From the NCBI GenBank assembly GCA_044369995.1, contig JBILWG010000023.1, positions 1-16,348 on the forward strand: a stretch of 16,348 nucleotides of DNA, written 5' to 3'. Numbering within the stretch: the stretch's first letter is position 1; every line of letters starts with the position of its first letter. Source of the stretch: F1-60-MAGs149 sp044369995 (GTDB lineage Bacteria > Actinomycetota > Thermoleophilia > Gaiellales > F1-60-MAGs149). Shown here piece by piece: positions 1 through 8,244 of this stretch. The position numbers and the translations under genes are program-made. A model generated the notes under the pieces. It had not been told where the DNA came from. It saw only the letters and a list, made by a program, of their open reading frames with translations, and did no database searches.

Positions 1-825
1 GGCGCGTACGTCGCGATCGACCGCGACCCGTCCGTCGAGAACCGCGCCCGTTCGTTCCGCGCCTCGCACCCCGACATGGCCGTGCGCCTGCTCAAGCGCG
101 ACTTCGTCGATGGCTTCCGCTCGCTCGCCGTCGAAGGCGTGCAGGCCGACGCGATCCTGCTCGACCTTGGTGTCTCCTCGATGCAGATCGACCAGCCCGA
201 GCGCGGCTTCTCCTACGCCGTCGACGCGCCGCTCGACATGCGCATGGATCCGCGTGGGGGACAGACCGCCGCCGACCTGCTCGCCGAGCTGTCCGAGCGC
301 GACCTCAGCGACCTCTTCAGCCGCTACGGCGAGGAGCGCTACAGCCGCCAGATCAGCCGCGCCATCTGCCGGCGCCGCACCTCGCAGCCGTACGAGCGCA
401 GCGCCGACCTCGTCGACACGATCCGCCACGCGATCCCGACGCCCGCCCAGTTCGGCTCCGGACATCCGGCCAAGCGCGTCTTCCAGGCGCTCCGCATCGC
501 CGTCAACGACGAGTTGACGATGGTGGAGGAGGGTCTCGAGGCGGCCATGCAGATCCTCAAGCCCGGCGGGCGCATCGCGGTCATCTCGTTCCACTCGCTC
601 GAGGATCGCATCGTCAAGGACTTCTTCCGCGCCGCCGCTGCCCCGTGCATCTGCCCGCCCGACCTGCCGATGTGCGGCTGTGGGCGACAGGCCACGCTGC
701 GCGTGCTCACGCCCCGCGTGATCCGCCCGGGCACCGCCGAGCTCGACCGCAATCCCCGCGCCGCCTCGTCGCGCCTCCGCGTCGCCGAGCGCACAGCCGC
801 CTCCCTGCCGAAGGACGCCGCCTGA
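1..825 (+). CDS. rsmH: 16S rRNA m4C1402 methyltransferase RsmH (MraW), 5'-truncated
   Basis: RsmH transfers a methyl group from S-adenosylmethionine to N4 of C1402 in 16S rRNA, in the cytoplasm; its gene is a standard early member of dcw clusters. The frame is open from base 1, so the gene begins upstream and 274 C-terminal residues are visible. What can be seen fits the family: IDRD near the left edge (the acidic SAM-binding strand), then DLGVSS, RGFSY and PLDMRMDP, the conserved block ISFHSLEDR, and a Cys-rich stretch CICPPDLPMCGCG that is usual in RsmH. The glycine-rich SAM loop and N-terminus lie outside the window. The stop TGA (823-825) shares its A with the ATG of the next gene. The assignment is secure; only the start is missing. 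Confidence 0.97.
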   Translation, partial: GAYVAIDRDPSVENRARSFRASHPDMAVRLLKRDFVDGFRSLAVEGVQADAILLDLGVSSMQIDQPERGFSYAVDAPLDMRMDPRGGQTAADLLAELSERDLSDLFSRYGEERYSRQISRAICRRRTSQPYERSADLVDTIRHAIPTPAQFGSGHPAKRVFQALRIAVNDELTMVEEGLEAAMQILKPGGRIAVISFHSLEDRIVKDFFRAAAAPCICPPDLPMCGCGRQATLRVLTPRVIRPGTAELDRNPRAASSRLRVAERTAASLPKDAA

Positions 826-1286
826 TGGCCGTTGCCATTCCCCGCCAGGCGCCCACGACGCCGCGTCGTCGCCCCGCCGCACCGAAGCCGCGTCCGGTCA
901 AGGGTGGGCGCTCGCGCGCGACCGCGAAGCGCCAGTCGACGCTCAACGGCAAGGCGACGATCCATCGCAGCGCCGCACGCGCGTCGGTCGGTGGGCGCCT
1001 CGCGCCGTTCCGCATCGCCGCGATCATCGCCCTGATCGGCGTGATCCTGTCCGTGATCGTCTACCTGCACGTCTCGTCGCTGCGCGCCACGATGCAGGCA
1101 GGCGAGCTACGCGCCCAGGTCGAGCAGACCCGCAACGACGCCTCCAACGTGCAGGCGCAGACCGAGCAGCGGCTCGCCGACGGCCGCGTCGAGCGTGCCG
1201 CCGCCGCCTACGGGATGGTGCTCGTGCCGTCCGAGGCGATGCAGACGCTGAAGGTGAAGATCCCCAAGGACGCGCAGACCGGCTGA
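825..1286 (+). CDS. ftsL: FtsL-like cell division protein
   Basis: This 153-residue bitopic membrane protein occupies the ftsL position between rsmH and ftsI. The cytoplasmic N-terminus (residues 1-60) is unusually long and rich in Arg and Lys. It is followed by one membrane segment (about 62-83), a helical stretch likely to form a coiled coil (about 85-125), and a short tail containing AAAAYGMVLVPSEAM, which resembles the 'A...GMV.P' end of many FtsL proteins. FtsL partners DivIC/FtsB and activates the FtsW-FtsI synthase at the septum. Sequence conservation is low across this family, so the name rests on topology and position. The ATG at 825 overlaps the rsmH stop as TGATG, with AAGGA at 811-815 nine bases upstream; a longer upstream frame inside rsmH is rejected. 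Confidence 0.78.
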   Translation: MAVAIPRQAPTTPRRRPAAPKPRPVKGGRSRATAKRQSTLNGKATIHRSAARASVGGRLAPFRIAAIIALIGVILSVIVYLHVSSLRATMQAGELRAQVEQTRNDASNVQAQTEQRLADGRVERAAAAYGMVLVPSEAMQTLKVKIPKDAQTG

Positions 1287-1287
1287 C

Positions 1288-3039
1288 GTGGCGACGCGCA
1301 CCGCTCCCCCTCGCACGCCGCGTCGGCGGAGCCGGACGCAGACGCCGCCACCCGATCGACGCATCCGCTTCCTGCTGATCGCGGCCGTCCTCCTGCTGGT
1401 GATCTGCCTCGGCCGCGCCGTGCAGATGCAGGTCGTCAACGGCGGCTTCTACGAGGAGCGCGCCAGCGGCCAGCATCGCGACGAGGTTGTGATCCCCGCC
1501 CAGCGCGGCGCCATTCTGGACCGTGACGGCTACCGGCTGGCGCTGACGGAGGAGGCCAGCACGATCGGCGCGACCCCATCGCTCGTGACCGACAAGGCAC
1601 GCGTGGTCGCCGCCGTCGCCGAGGCCAGCGGCGAGTCGCCCGACACGATCCTCGCGCGACTCAATGCGCCGGATGTCCTGCACGTCGATCTCGCCCGCCA
1701 GGTGCCGGAGGCCAAGGCCAAGCAGATCGCGGCCCTCAACCTCAAGGGCGTCGACTTCGCGTCCGAGCAGCGCCGCGTGTATCCGAGCGCGATCGCGGCC
1801 CCGCTGATCGGCGTGACCGACGTGGCGGGCACGGGGCTCGCGGGCCTCGAGCTGCAGTACGACAAGCTCCTGCAGGGCACCAGCGGGCTCGAGGTGCGGA
1901 CGCAGGATCCCGCCGGCAACGCGATCAGCATCGTGCGGACGCGGGAGATGCGCCCCGGGCGCACGATCACCACCAGCATCGATCGTCAGGTCCAGGGCGA
2001 GACCGAGGCCGTGGTCGCGAACACCCGCGCCGCCTTCCGCGCACGGTCCGTGACGGCCATCGTGCTGCAGCCGAGCACGGGCGAGATCCTCGCCATGGCC
2101 TCAGCACCCGGACCGAAGAACGGCGACTTCCGCGAGGGCACTGCCGACCAACTGCGGCTGCGCGGCATCACCGACGTGTACGAGCCCGGCTCGACCTTCA
2201 AGGCCGTCACGATCGGCGCGGGCCTCGCGACCGGGCGGATCAGTCCGTCCACGCGCGTCGAGGTCGGCGACAGCTGGCAGCTGTACGACGGGACGCTGCG
2301 CGACTCGCACCCCGATCCCGGCGTGAAGACCGCCACGGAGGCGCTGCGGATCTCGTCGAACATCGGCATCGCGAAGCTCGCCTACGAGCACCTCTCGTCG
2401 CCGGGCAACCCGGACAGCCTGCTCTCGCAGTGGATCGACCGGTTCGGGTTCGGCGCACCGACCGGCATCGATCTGCCCGGCGAGGTCCCGGGCATCGTCC
2501 CGGAGTACGGCCAGTGGTCGGGCACCTCGCCGCTCAACATCCCGATCGGCCACGGCGTGGCCGCGACGCCGATCCAGATCGCCCAGCTGTACGCCACGAT
2601 CGCCAATGACGGCCTGCAGCTGCAGCCGCATGTGGTGACCCGGATCGACGGCGAAGGGCCGGTGGAGCCCGAGCGCACGCGGATCATGTCGGTGCGCTCC
2701 GCCCGCACGCTCGCCCGCATGCTCGAGGGCGTCGTGTCCGATCAGGGCAGCGGCTCGGCCGCGGCGATCCCCGGCTACTCCGTGGCGGGCAAGACGGGCA
2801 CCACGAAGAAGCTGGATCGGGACGGCACCTACTCCGACTCGCGCTACCTGTCCTGGTTCGTCGGCTTCGCGCCCGTCAAGAACCCCAAGGTGCTGACGCT
2901 GATCATGGTCGACGAGCCGCGCGGCGGGCAGTACTACGGCGGCGAGGTAGCCGGACCGGCCTTCGCCAAGCTGACGGCCCGCGCCCTGACCACGCTCGGC
3001 GCGACGATGGACCGTCCCGAGACCGCTGCCGCCGGCTAG
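1288..3039 (+). CDS. ftsI: Septal class B penicillin-binding protein (FtsI/PBP3-type transpeptidase)
   Basis: This D,D-transpeptidase cross-links septal peptidoglycan outside the membrane. It has 583 residues, a basic N-terminal tail (1-25), a single anchor helix (about 26-45), a PBP dimerisation domain (about 65-225) that opens with RGAILDRDG, and a C-terminal transpeptidase domain (about 255-570). All three active-site motifs are visible: STFK (302-305) with the nucleophilic Ser302, SSN (356-358) and KTGT (502-505). There are no C-terminal PASTA repeats, which separates it from the Firmicute-type division PBPs. The GTG start at 1288 lies one base after the ftsL stop and has no well-placed ribosome binding site, so translation is probably coupled to ftsL. 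The position between ftsL and murE is the usual ftsI slot. Confidence 0.96.
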   Translation: MATRTAPPRTPRRRSRTQTPPPDRRIRFLLIAAVLLLVICLGRAVQMQVVNGGFYEERASGQHRDEVVIPAQRGAILDRDGYRLALTEEASTIGATPSLVTDKARVVAAVAEASGESPDTILARLNAPDVLHVDLARQVPEAKAKQIAALNLKGVDFASEQRRVYPSAIAAPLIGVTDVAGTGLAGLELQYDKLLQGTSGLEVRTQDPAGNAISIVRTREMRPGRTITTSIDRQVQGETEAVVANTRAAFRARSVTAIVLQPSTGEILAMASAPGPKNGDFREGTADQLRLRGITDVYEPGSTFKAVTIGAGLATGRISPSTRVEVGDSWQLYDGTLRDSHPDPGVKTATEALRISSNIGIAKLAYEHLSSPGNPDSLLSQWIDRFGFGAPTGIDLPGEVPGIVPEYGQWSGTSPLNIPIGHGVAATPIQIAQLYATIANDGLQLQPHVVTRIDGEGPVEPERTRIMSVRSARTLARMLEGVVSDQGSGSAAAIPGYSVAGKTGTTKKLDRDGTYSDSRYLSWFVGFAPVKNPKVLTLIMVDEPRGGQYYGGEVAGPAFAKLTARALTTLGATMDRPETAAAG

Positions 3040-3045
3040 TGCGCG

Positions 3046-3081
3046 GTGACGGCCGCGGTGGCGCGGACTAGACTCCGGTCT
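3046..3081 (+). promoter_or_regulatory. Leaderless-type promoter of murE
   Basis: GTGACG (3046-3051, four of six to TTGACA) and TAGACT (3069-3074) are separated by 17 bases. The last base of the -10 hexamer lies 7 bases before GTG 3082, so transcription would begin at or next to the start codon. It sits in the short gap after ftsI. The same -10 to start geometry occurs at murG, the 12859 gene and bolA. This is the only one of the four with a recognisable -35. Confidence 0.6.
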
Positions 3082-4497
3082 GTGCTGCTCTCGGACCTCC
3101 TCGGTCCCGTTCACGCGCGGGCAACGACGCTCCCGATCGACGGAGTGGATGTTCGCGACCTCGCCTACGACTCGCGTCGGGTGGGGGACGGGACGCTCTT
3201 CTTCTGCGTGCCGGGTGCCACCACGGACGGGCACGACCATGCGGACGATGCGGTGCGGGCCGGCGCCTGCGCGCTCGTCGTGGAGCGCGTCCTGCCCGTC
3301 GCGGTGCCGCAGATCGTCGTCGACTCGTGTCGTGCGGCGATGGGTCCGGTCGCGGACCTGTTCTACGGCCGGCCCACCGCGCAGCTGCTCGTGCTGGGCG
3401 TCACGGGCACCAACGGCAAGACGACCACGGCTGCGCTCCAGCACGCCATCCTGACGGCCGCGGGCCACGCCACGGGACTGCTCGGCACGATCGAGCGCCG
3501 GATCGGCGGTGCGGCGCTGCCGGCGCAGCGCACGACGGCCGAGGCGATCGATCTGCATCACGACTTCCGCCGCATGCTCGACGCCGGCGACACGGCCTGT
3601 GCCATGGAGGTCTCGTCGCACGCGCTCGACCAGCAGCGCGTCGGCGGCGTCCGCTTCGCCGCCGCGGCCTTCACCAACCTGACGCAGGACCACCTCGACT
3701 ACCACCACGACCTCGAGAGCTACTTCGCCGCCAAGGCGCTCCTGTTCGACGGACGCTGCCCCACGGCGGCCAACGCCGACGATGGGTACGGTCGGCGTCT
3801 ACCCGCCGACCTCCGCTTCGGCATCGCGTCGACCGACGTCGACGTCCGCGCCGAGGATGTCGCCTACGGCGCCACGGGCACAGCGCTGCGCCTGTGCACC
3901 CCGTGGGGCGATGCCGACGTCGCGCTGCGCCTGGTCGGGCGCTTCAACGTCGAGAACGCGCTGGCCGCGGCGAGCACCGCGGGCCTGGCGGGGGTTCCCC
4001 TCGACGCGATCGTCGCCGGCCTGGAAGGTGTGGGTGGCGTGTCGGGGCGGCTCGAGGTGGTCACCACCGACGAGCCATTCGCGGTGATCGTCGACTACGC
4101 GCACACCGCGGACGCCCTCGAGAACGTCCTGCGAGCCGTCCGGCCGCTGGCCCGCGGCCGCGTGATCTGCGTGTTCGGCTGCGGTGGCGATCGCGACCGC
4201 GGCAAGCGCCCCGCCATGGCGCGGGTCGCCTGCGCGCTCGCTGATCACGTGATCATCACCAGCGACAACCCGCGCAGCGAGGATCCGCAGGCGATCATCG
4301 ACGAGATCGCCGTCGGTGCCGATGGGCGGCACGAGCTGGAGCCGGATCGGCAGCGGGCCATCGCGCGGGCGATTTCGCTCGCCGAGGCCGGCGATGTCGT
4401 GCTGATCGCCGGCAAGGGCCACGAGCAGGGGCAGGACGTCGCGGGCATCATCACCCCGTTCGACGACCGCGACGTGGCCCGCGAGGTGCTCGCGTGA
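3082..4497 (+). CDS. murE: UDP-MurNAc-L-Ala-D-Glu:meso-diaminopimelate ligase MurE
   Basis: This cytoplasmic ATP-dependent ligase adds the third stem-peptide residue. It has 471 residues from GTG 3082. The three Mur ligase domains are clear: an N-terminal UMP-binding domain with YDSRRV, a central domain with the P-loop GTNGKTT (109-115), TTAEAIDLH and EVSSHALDQQRV, and a C-terminal domain with DYAHTADALENVL, GGDRDRGKRP and GKGHEQ. DNPR (395-398) is the signature of enzymes that add meso-diaminopimelate rather than lysine, so the wall is predicted to be mDAP-type. An in-frame GTG at 3046 would add 12 residues, but that codon overlaps the putative -35 and its product would begin before the usual N-terminus, so 3082 is preferred. 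The stop overlaps the murF start as GTGA. Confidence 0.96.
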   Translation: MLLSDLLGPVHARATTLPIDGVDVRDLAYDSRRVGDGTLFFCVPGATTDGHDHADDAVRAGACALVVERVLPVAVPQIVVDSCRAAMGPVADLFYGRPTAQLLVLGVTGTNGKTTTAALQHAILTAAGHATGLLGTIERRIGGAALPAQRTTAEAIDLHHDFRRMLDAGDTACAMEVSSHALDQQRVGGVRFAAAAFTNLTQDHLDYHHDLESYFAAKALLFDGRCPTAANADDGYGRRLPADLRFGIASTDVDVRAEDVAYGATGTALRLCTPWGDADVALRLVGRFNVENALAAASTAGLAGVPLDAIVAGLEGVGGVSGRLEVVTTDEPFAVIVDYAHTADALENVLRAVRPLARGRVICVFGCGGDRDRGKRPAMARVACALADHVIITSDNPRSEDPQAIIDEIAVGADGRHELEPDRQRAIARAISLAEAGDVVLIAGKGHEQGQDVAGIITPFDDRDVAREVLA

Positions 4498-5861
4498 TTC
4501 CGCTCACGCTGTCGGCCGTACCGGCCTCGGTGGTGATGCGCGGCGATCCCGAGGCGCGGATCACCGGCGTGACCATCGACTCGCGTGCCGCGCGGGCGGG
4601 CGACCTCTTCGTGGCGATCCGCGGAGGCATCGACTTCATCGAGGACGCGAGCGCACACGGCGCGCTTGCCGTCGTCGTGGAGGAGGAGCACATCGATCGG
4701 GCGATGGCCACGGGCATCCCGAACATCCTGATGACGTTCTCCAGCCTGCGCTGCCTGCAGTTCCTCGGCGACGTCACCGCGACGGCCTCCGCGGCGACGC
4801 GCGTGGGGGTCACGGGCAGCACCGGCAAGACCTCCACCAAGGACGCGATCGCGCACCTCGTCGGAGGCCAGCGGCGAACCGTCGCCGCCCTCGAGGGCCA
4901 CAACAACGAGCTTGGCTACCCGCTCACGCTGACGCGCCTCGAGCCCGACACCGAGGTGATCGTGTGCGAGCTCGCCATGCGCGGCAAGGGGCAGATCGCC
5001 GAGCTGTGCGCACTGGCCTCGCCCGACATCGGCGTCATCACCAACGTCGGCGTCGCGCACATCGAGCTGCTCGGCTCGCCCGAGGCCATCGCCGAGGCCA
5101 AGGCCGAGATCGGGCATGGACTACGGCAGGGCGGCACGCTCATCATCCCGTTCGCGGAGCCGCTGCTCGACCCGTTTCTCCCGACGGACGTGGCCGTGGT
5201 CACGTTCGGCGAAGAGGCAGGCGCCGACGTCCAGCTCGTCGATCGACGGCTCGACGACAGCGGCCAGGATCTCACCTACCTCGTGCACGGCGAGCTGCTC
5301 CGCCTGCGGACGAATCTCGTCGGCCGCCACCACGCACGCAATCTCGCGGCCGCGCTTGCGGTCTGCACGGTGCTGGGCCTCGAGCTCGGCGACGTGGCGG
5401 CGCGCGCCGCCGACATCCCGCTGCAGCGCTGGCGCGGCGAGACGGTCGTCCTGCCCGGTGGGGTGGAGGTCATCAACGACGCCTACAACGCCAACCCCGC
5501 CTCGATGGAGGCGGCTCTGCGCCTGCTCGGAGAGCTGCCGGCCGAGGGGCGACGCATCGCCGTGCTCGGGCTGATGGCCGAGCTCGGACCAGAGGCGGAG
5601 CGCTACCACCGCGACGTCGGCGCGCTCGCGGCCCGGAGCGGTACCGATATCGTGATCGCCGTGGGTGATCTCGCACGCGCGTATCTGGATGGGGCCGGCA
5701 GCGGCGTGGACGGGCACTGGGTCGCGTCCAGCGACGACGCCGTCGAGCGACTCGTCGGCATGGTCCGCGCCGGTGATCGCGTGCTCGTGAAGGGCTCCCG
5801 CTCGGCCGGGCTCGAAGGCGTCCCCGAGCTCCTCGCCGAACGCCTCGCAGGCGGCGCATGA
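4494..5861 (+). CDS. murF: UDP-MurNAc-tripeptide:D-Ala-D-Ala ligase MurF
   Basis: MurF attaches the D-Ala-D-Ala dipeptide to UDP-MurNAc-tripeptide in the cytoplasm, using ATP. The protein has 455 residues with the expected order: N-terminal substrate domain with TGVTIDSRAARAGDLFVA, P-loop GSTGKTS (108-114), the MurF-type segment EGHNNELGYPLTLT, then CELAMRGKGQIAEL and ITNVGVAHIELLGS, and a C-terminal domain with NDAYNANPASMEAAL and VLGLMAELG. The GTG start at 4494 overlaps the murE stop by four bases (GTGA) and is preceded by GAGG (4483-4486) at 7-base spacing. The stop overlaps the mraY start as ATGA. Its substrate D-Ala-D-Ala needs a ligase (Ddl) whose gene is not in this window. Confidence 0.96.
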   Translation: MIPLTLSAVPASVVMRGDPEARITGVTIDSRAARAGDLFVAIRGGIDFIEDASAHGALAVVVEEEHIDRAMATGIPNILMTFSSLRCLQFLGDVTATASAATRVGVTGSTGKTSTKDAIAHLVGGQRRTVAALEGHNNELGYPLTLTRLEPDTEVIVCELAMRGKGQIAELCALASPDIGVITNVGVAHIELLGSPEAIAEAKAEIGHGLRQGGTLIIPFAEPLLDPFLPTDVAVVTFGEEAGADVQLVDRRLDDSGQDLTYLVHGELLRLRTNLVGRHHARNLAAALAVCTVLGLELGDVAARAADIPLQRWRGETVVLPGGVEVINDAYNANPASMEAALRLLGELPAEGRRIAVLGLMAELGPEAERYHRDVGALAARSGTDIVIAVGDLARAYLDGAGSGVDGHWVASSDDAVERLVGMVRAGDRVLVKGSRSAGLEGVPELLAERLAGGA

Positions 5862-6919
5862 CCAGCGTCCTCGCCTCCGGCGTCATCGCGATCCTGATCT
5901 CCGTCCTCGCCGGGCCCCGCTTCGTCAACCTGCTGCGTCGCTACAACGTGGGGCAGCGCATCCGCACGGAGGGGCCGGAGGGGCACCAGACGAAGTCCGG
6001 CACGCCGACGATGGGTGGTCTCCTGATCATCATCGCCACGGTCGTCCCGTACCTGATCTTCTCGTCGTACGGCGCGCGCAGCCTCGCCGTGCTCGGCGTC
6101 ATGCTGGGCTGCGGCGCGATCGGCTTCGTCGACGACTACCTCAGCGTCATCCGCAAGCGCTCGCTCGGTCTCAAGGGGCGCTACAAGATGCTCGCGCAGG
6201 CGGGCATCGCGCTCGTGGTGTGCCTCGTCGCAACCCATGAGGGCATCTCGACGCGGATCTTCCTGCCGCTCGTCGACATCCACGTGGATCTCGGCTTCGC
6301 CTGGTACGTGCTGGTCTTCCTGATCATCGTCGGCGCCTCCAACGCGGTCAACCTGACCGACGGGCTCGATGGACTGGCGGCCGGCACCTCGACGATCGCC
6401 ATGCTGGCCTTCACCTCCATGTGCGTGATCGGGTTCCAGGTTGGACAGCGCGCGCTCGCCATGCCCGGCATCGACGATCGTCTCGGCGGCCCCGGCATCT
6501 TCGACCTGCAGCGGCAGACCTCGGAGACGCTGGATCTCGCGATCCTCGCCGCCGCGCTGCTCGGCGCCTGCGTGGGCTTCCTGTGGTTCAACAGCTATCC
6601 CGCCGAGGTCTTCATGGGCGATACCGGCTCGCTTGCGCTCGGTGGCGCGCTGGCCGGGTTCGCGATCTTCACGAAGACCGAGCTGCTGCTGCCTCTGATC
6701 GGCGGCATCTTCGTGATCGAGGCCGCCAGCGTGATCATCCAGGTGATCAGCTTCCGGCGCTTCGGCAAACGCGTCTTCCTGATGGCGCCGATCCACCACC
6801 ACTTCGAGATGAAGGCGTGGAGCGAGACCAAGATCATGTTCCGGTTCCTCATCATCGCGTCGATCTTCGCCTCGGTGGCCTTCGTCCTCTACTACGTGCG
6901 CTTCAACCAGTACGCATGA
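5858..6919 (+). CDS. mraY: Phospho-MurNAc-pentapeptide transferase MraY
   Basis: MraY moves phospho-MurNAc-pentapeptide from UDP to undecaprenyl phosphate, forming lipid I in the cytoplasmic membrane. The 353-residue polytopic protein carries the family motifs in order: SGTPTMGG (47-54), VDDYLSVIRKRSLGLKGRYK with the catalytic Asp pair 92-93, NLTDGLDGLAAGT (165-177), FMGDTGSLALGG with Asp255, and the His triad in PIHHHFE (313-315). The segment of about 28 residues between the helices near 195 and 225 is longer than I recall for E. coli or Bacillus MraY. The ATG overlaps the murF stop and the TGA overlaps the murD ATG, both as ATGA. Confidence 0.97.
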   Translation: MTSVLASGVIAILISVLAGPRFVNLLRRYNVGQRIRTEGPEGHQTKSGTPTMGGLLIIIATVVPYLIFSSYGARSLAVLGVMLGCGAIGFVDDYLSVIRKRSLGLKGRYKMLAQAGIALVVCLVATHEGISTRIFLPLVDIHVDLGFAWYVLVFLIIVGASNAVNLTDGLDGLAAGTSTIAMLAFTSMCVIGFQVGQRALAMPGIDDRLGGPGIFDLQRQTSETLDLAILAAALLGACVGFLWFNSYPAEVFMGDTGSLALGGALAGFAIFTKTELLLPLIGGIFVIEAASVIIQVISFRRFGKRVFLMAPIHHHFEMKAWSETKIMFRFLIIASIFASVAFVLYYVRFNQYA

Positions 6920-8202
6920 CCGGTGCGCTCGACCTGCCGCGGCTGCCGATCGTGCTGGGTGCCGGCCGCTCTGGACTCGCGGCCGCGACGGCGCTGCTCG
7001 AGGCCGGGCGCGAGGTCACGCTCGTCGATGACGATCCGGCCGGCGTCTCAGGCGCTCCCGTTCCCGTCGTCACGCCCGACGCCGTCGACTACGCCGGCTG
7101 CGAGGCGATCATCCGCAGCCCCGGCGTCGCCAACGGGCATCCCGTGCTGCAGGCCGCCCGCGAGCACGGCATCCCGATCTGGTCCGAGGTCGAGCTCGGC
7201 TATCGCCTGCTGCCGCCCGGCGCGCGCATCGTCGGCGTGACGGGCACGAACGGCAAGACGACCACCACCGAGCTGGTGGGGGCGATGCTCCACGCGGCGG
7301 GTCTGCCCTACCAGGTCTGCGGCAACGTCGGCATCGCGCTCTGCGAGGTCGCCCCGCACCTGCCGGAGGGCACGATCGTGGTCTGCGAGCTCTCGAGCTT
7401 CCAACTCGAGGACATCAGCAGCTTCCACTGCGATGCGGCGGCGCTGCTCAACCTCACGCCCGACCATCTCGATCGGCACGGCTCGCTGGAGGAGTACGCG
7501 CGCATCAAGCTCCGCATCTTCGAGACGCAGGACGAGCAGGACACGGCGGTGCTCGACACCGACGACGCATTCTGCGACGACCTGCGTCGGCTGCCCGGAG
7601 CGGCGGACATCGTGCGCGTGCGCGGGCTCGACGCCGACGCCGTGGGCTTCGCCGACAGCCGATTGCGTGGTGATCACAATCGCGAGAACGTCGCGGTCGC
7701 CGCGGCGCTGGCCCGCGCCGTCGGGGTGGATGACGCGGCGATCGCCAGTGCGGTGCGCGCGTTTCAGCCCGTCCCGCATCGACTCGAGGACTGTGGCGCT
7801 GTCGACGGCGTGCGCTTCTGGAACGACTCGAAGGCGACGAATGTCGACGCCACGCTGAAGGCGCTGACCGCGTTTACGGACGAGCCCGTGCGGCTGCTCC
7901 TCGGTGGCAGCGACAAGGGCGCCGACTTCGAACCCCTGGCTGCGGCCCTGGCCGGCACGACGGTCCGCGTGTACCTGACGGGCCCGGCAGGGCTGCGGAT
8001 GGCGGGTCCGCTGGCGGCGCACGGGGTGGAGGCGACCGTCTGCGAGGGGTTCGACGACGCGGTGCGCCGGGCTACCGACGACAGCGCGCCCGGCGATCAT
8101 GTGCTGCTCGCTCCGGCCTGCGCGAGCTTCGATGAATTCAGCGATTACGCGGCGCGCGGGACGCATTTTCGCGAGCTCGTCCGGGCGCGCGGCGCCGTCT
8201 GA
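6916..8202 (+). CDS. murD: UDP-MurNAc-L-alanine:D-glutamate ligase MurD
   Basis: MurD adds D-glutamate to UDP-MurNAc-L-Ala in the cytoplasm, with ATP hydrolysis. It has 428 residues. A Rossmann-like N-terminal domain begins PIVLGAGRSGLAAATALLE. The P-loop GTNGKTT starts at residue 110, followed by GNVGIAL, CELSSFQLE and LNLTPDHLDRHGSLEEYA in the central domain. The C-terminal domain has HRLE, FWNDSKATNVDATLKAL, LLGGSDKG and LAPACASFDEFSDYAARG. All are normal for the family, and no key residue appears changed. The ATG at 6916 overlaps the mraY stop. A longer reading frame running upstream through mraY is out of phase with that gene and is rejected. Confidence 0.97.
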   Translation: MTGALDLPRLPIVLGAGRSGLAAATALLEAGREVTLVDDDPAGVSGAPVPVVTPDAVDYAGCEAIIRSPGVANGHPVLQAAREHGIPIWSEVELGYRLLPPGARIVGVTGTNGKTTTTELVGAMLHAAGLPYQVCGNVGIALCEVAPHLPEGTIVVCELSSFQLEDISSFHCDAAALLNLTPDHLDRHGSLEEYARIKLRIFETQDEQDTAVLDTDDAFCDDLRRLPGAADIVRVRGLDADAVGFADSRLRGDHNRENVAVAAALARAVGVDDAAIASAVRAFQPVPHRLEDCGAVDGVRFWNDSKATNVDATLKALTAFTDEPVRLLLGGSDKGADFEPLAAALAGTTVRVYLTGPAGLRMAGPLAAHGVEATVCEGFDDAVRRATDDSAPGDHVLLAPACASFDEFSDYAARGTHFRELVRARGAV

Positions 8203-8206
8203 ACGG

Positions 8207-8240
8207 CGGAGGGGATGCCGCGCAGGCGGCGAACCCTCCG
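8207..8240 (+). promoter_or_regulatory. Two-part hairpin filling the murD-ftsW gap
   Basis: CGGAGGG (8207-8213) pairs perfectly with CCCTCCG (8234-8240). Inside it GCCGC (8217-8221) pairs with GCGGC (8226-8230) around the tetraloop GCAG. Only three bases on each side are unpaired between the two stems. The structure ends at the base before GTG 8241. It would bury the purine-rich GGAGGGG, the only Shine-Dalgarno-like stretch in the gap. No T-tract follows, so translational control or an RNA processing or stability signal seems more likely than termination. The pairing is seen in the sequence; the role is inferred. Confidence 0.6.
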
Positions 8241-8244
8241 GTGA
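8215..8244 (+). CDS. Possible 9-codon leader peptide before ftsW
   Basis: ATG 8215 opens a frame of nine codons, MPRRRRTLR, five of them arginine, closing at TGA 8242-8244. That stop overlaps the ATG 8244 of ftsW as TGATG, the same coupling seen between rsmH and ftsL. GGAGGGG (8208-8214) lies directly upstream, though its core is closer to the ATG than is ideal. The frame runs through the hairpin described for 8207-8240, so ribosome passage would open it. A chance frame is quite possible in such a short stretch. Confidence 0.25.
   Translation: MPRRRRTLR

Noticed and set aside
2101..3708. Long antisense reading frame opposite ftsI and murE
   Set aside because: It lies fully opposite two clear genes, has a low-complexity Arg/Gly/Ala product with no recognised motif, and long antisense frames are common in GC-rich coding DNA.
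5603..6802. 399-residue antisense frame opposite murF and mraY
   Set aside because: Opposite two unmistakable genes, with a His/Asp/Glu-rich product typical of reverse-strand translation of such genes.
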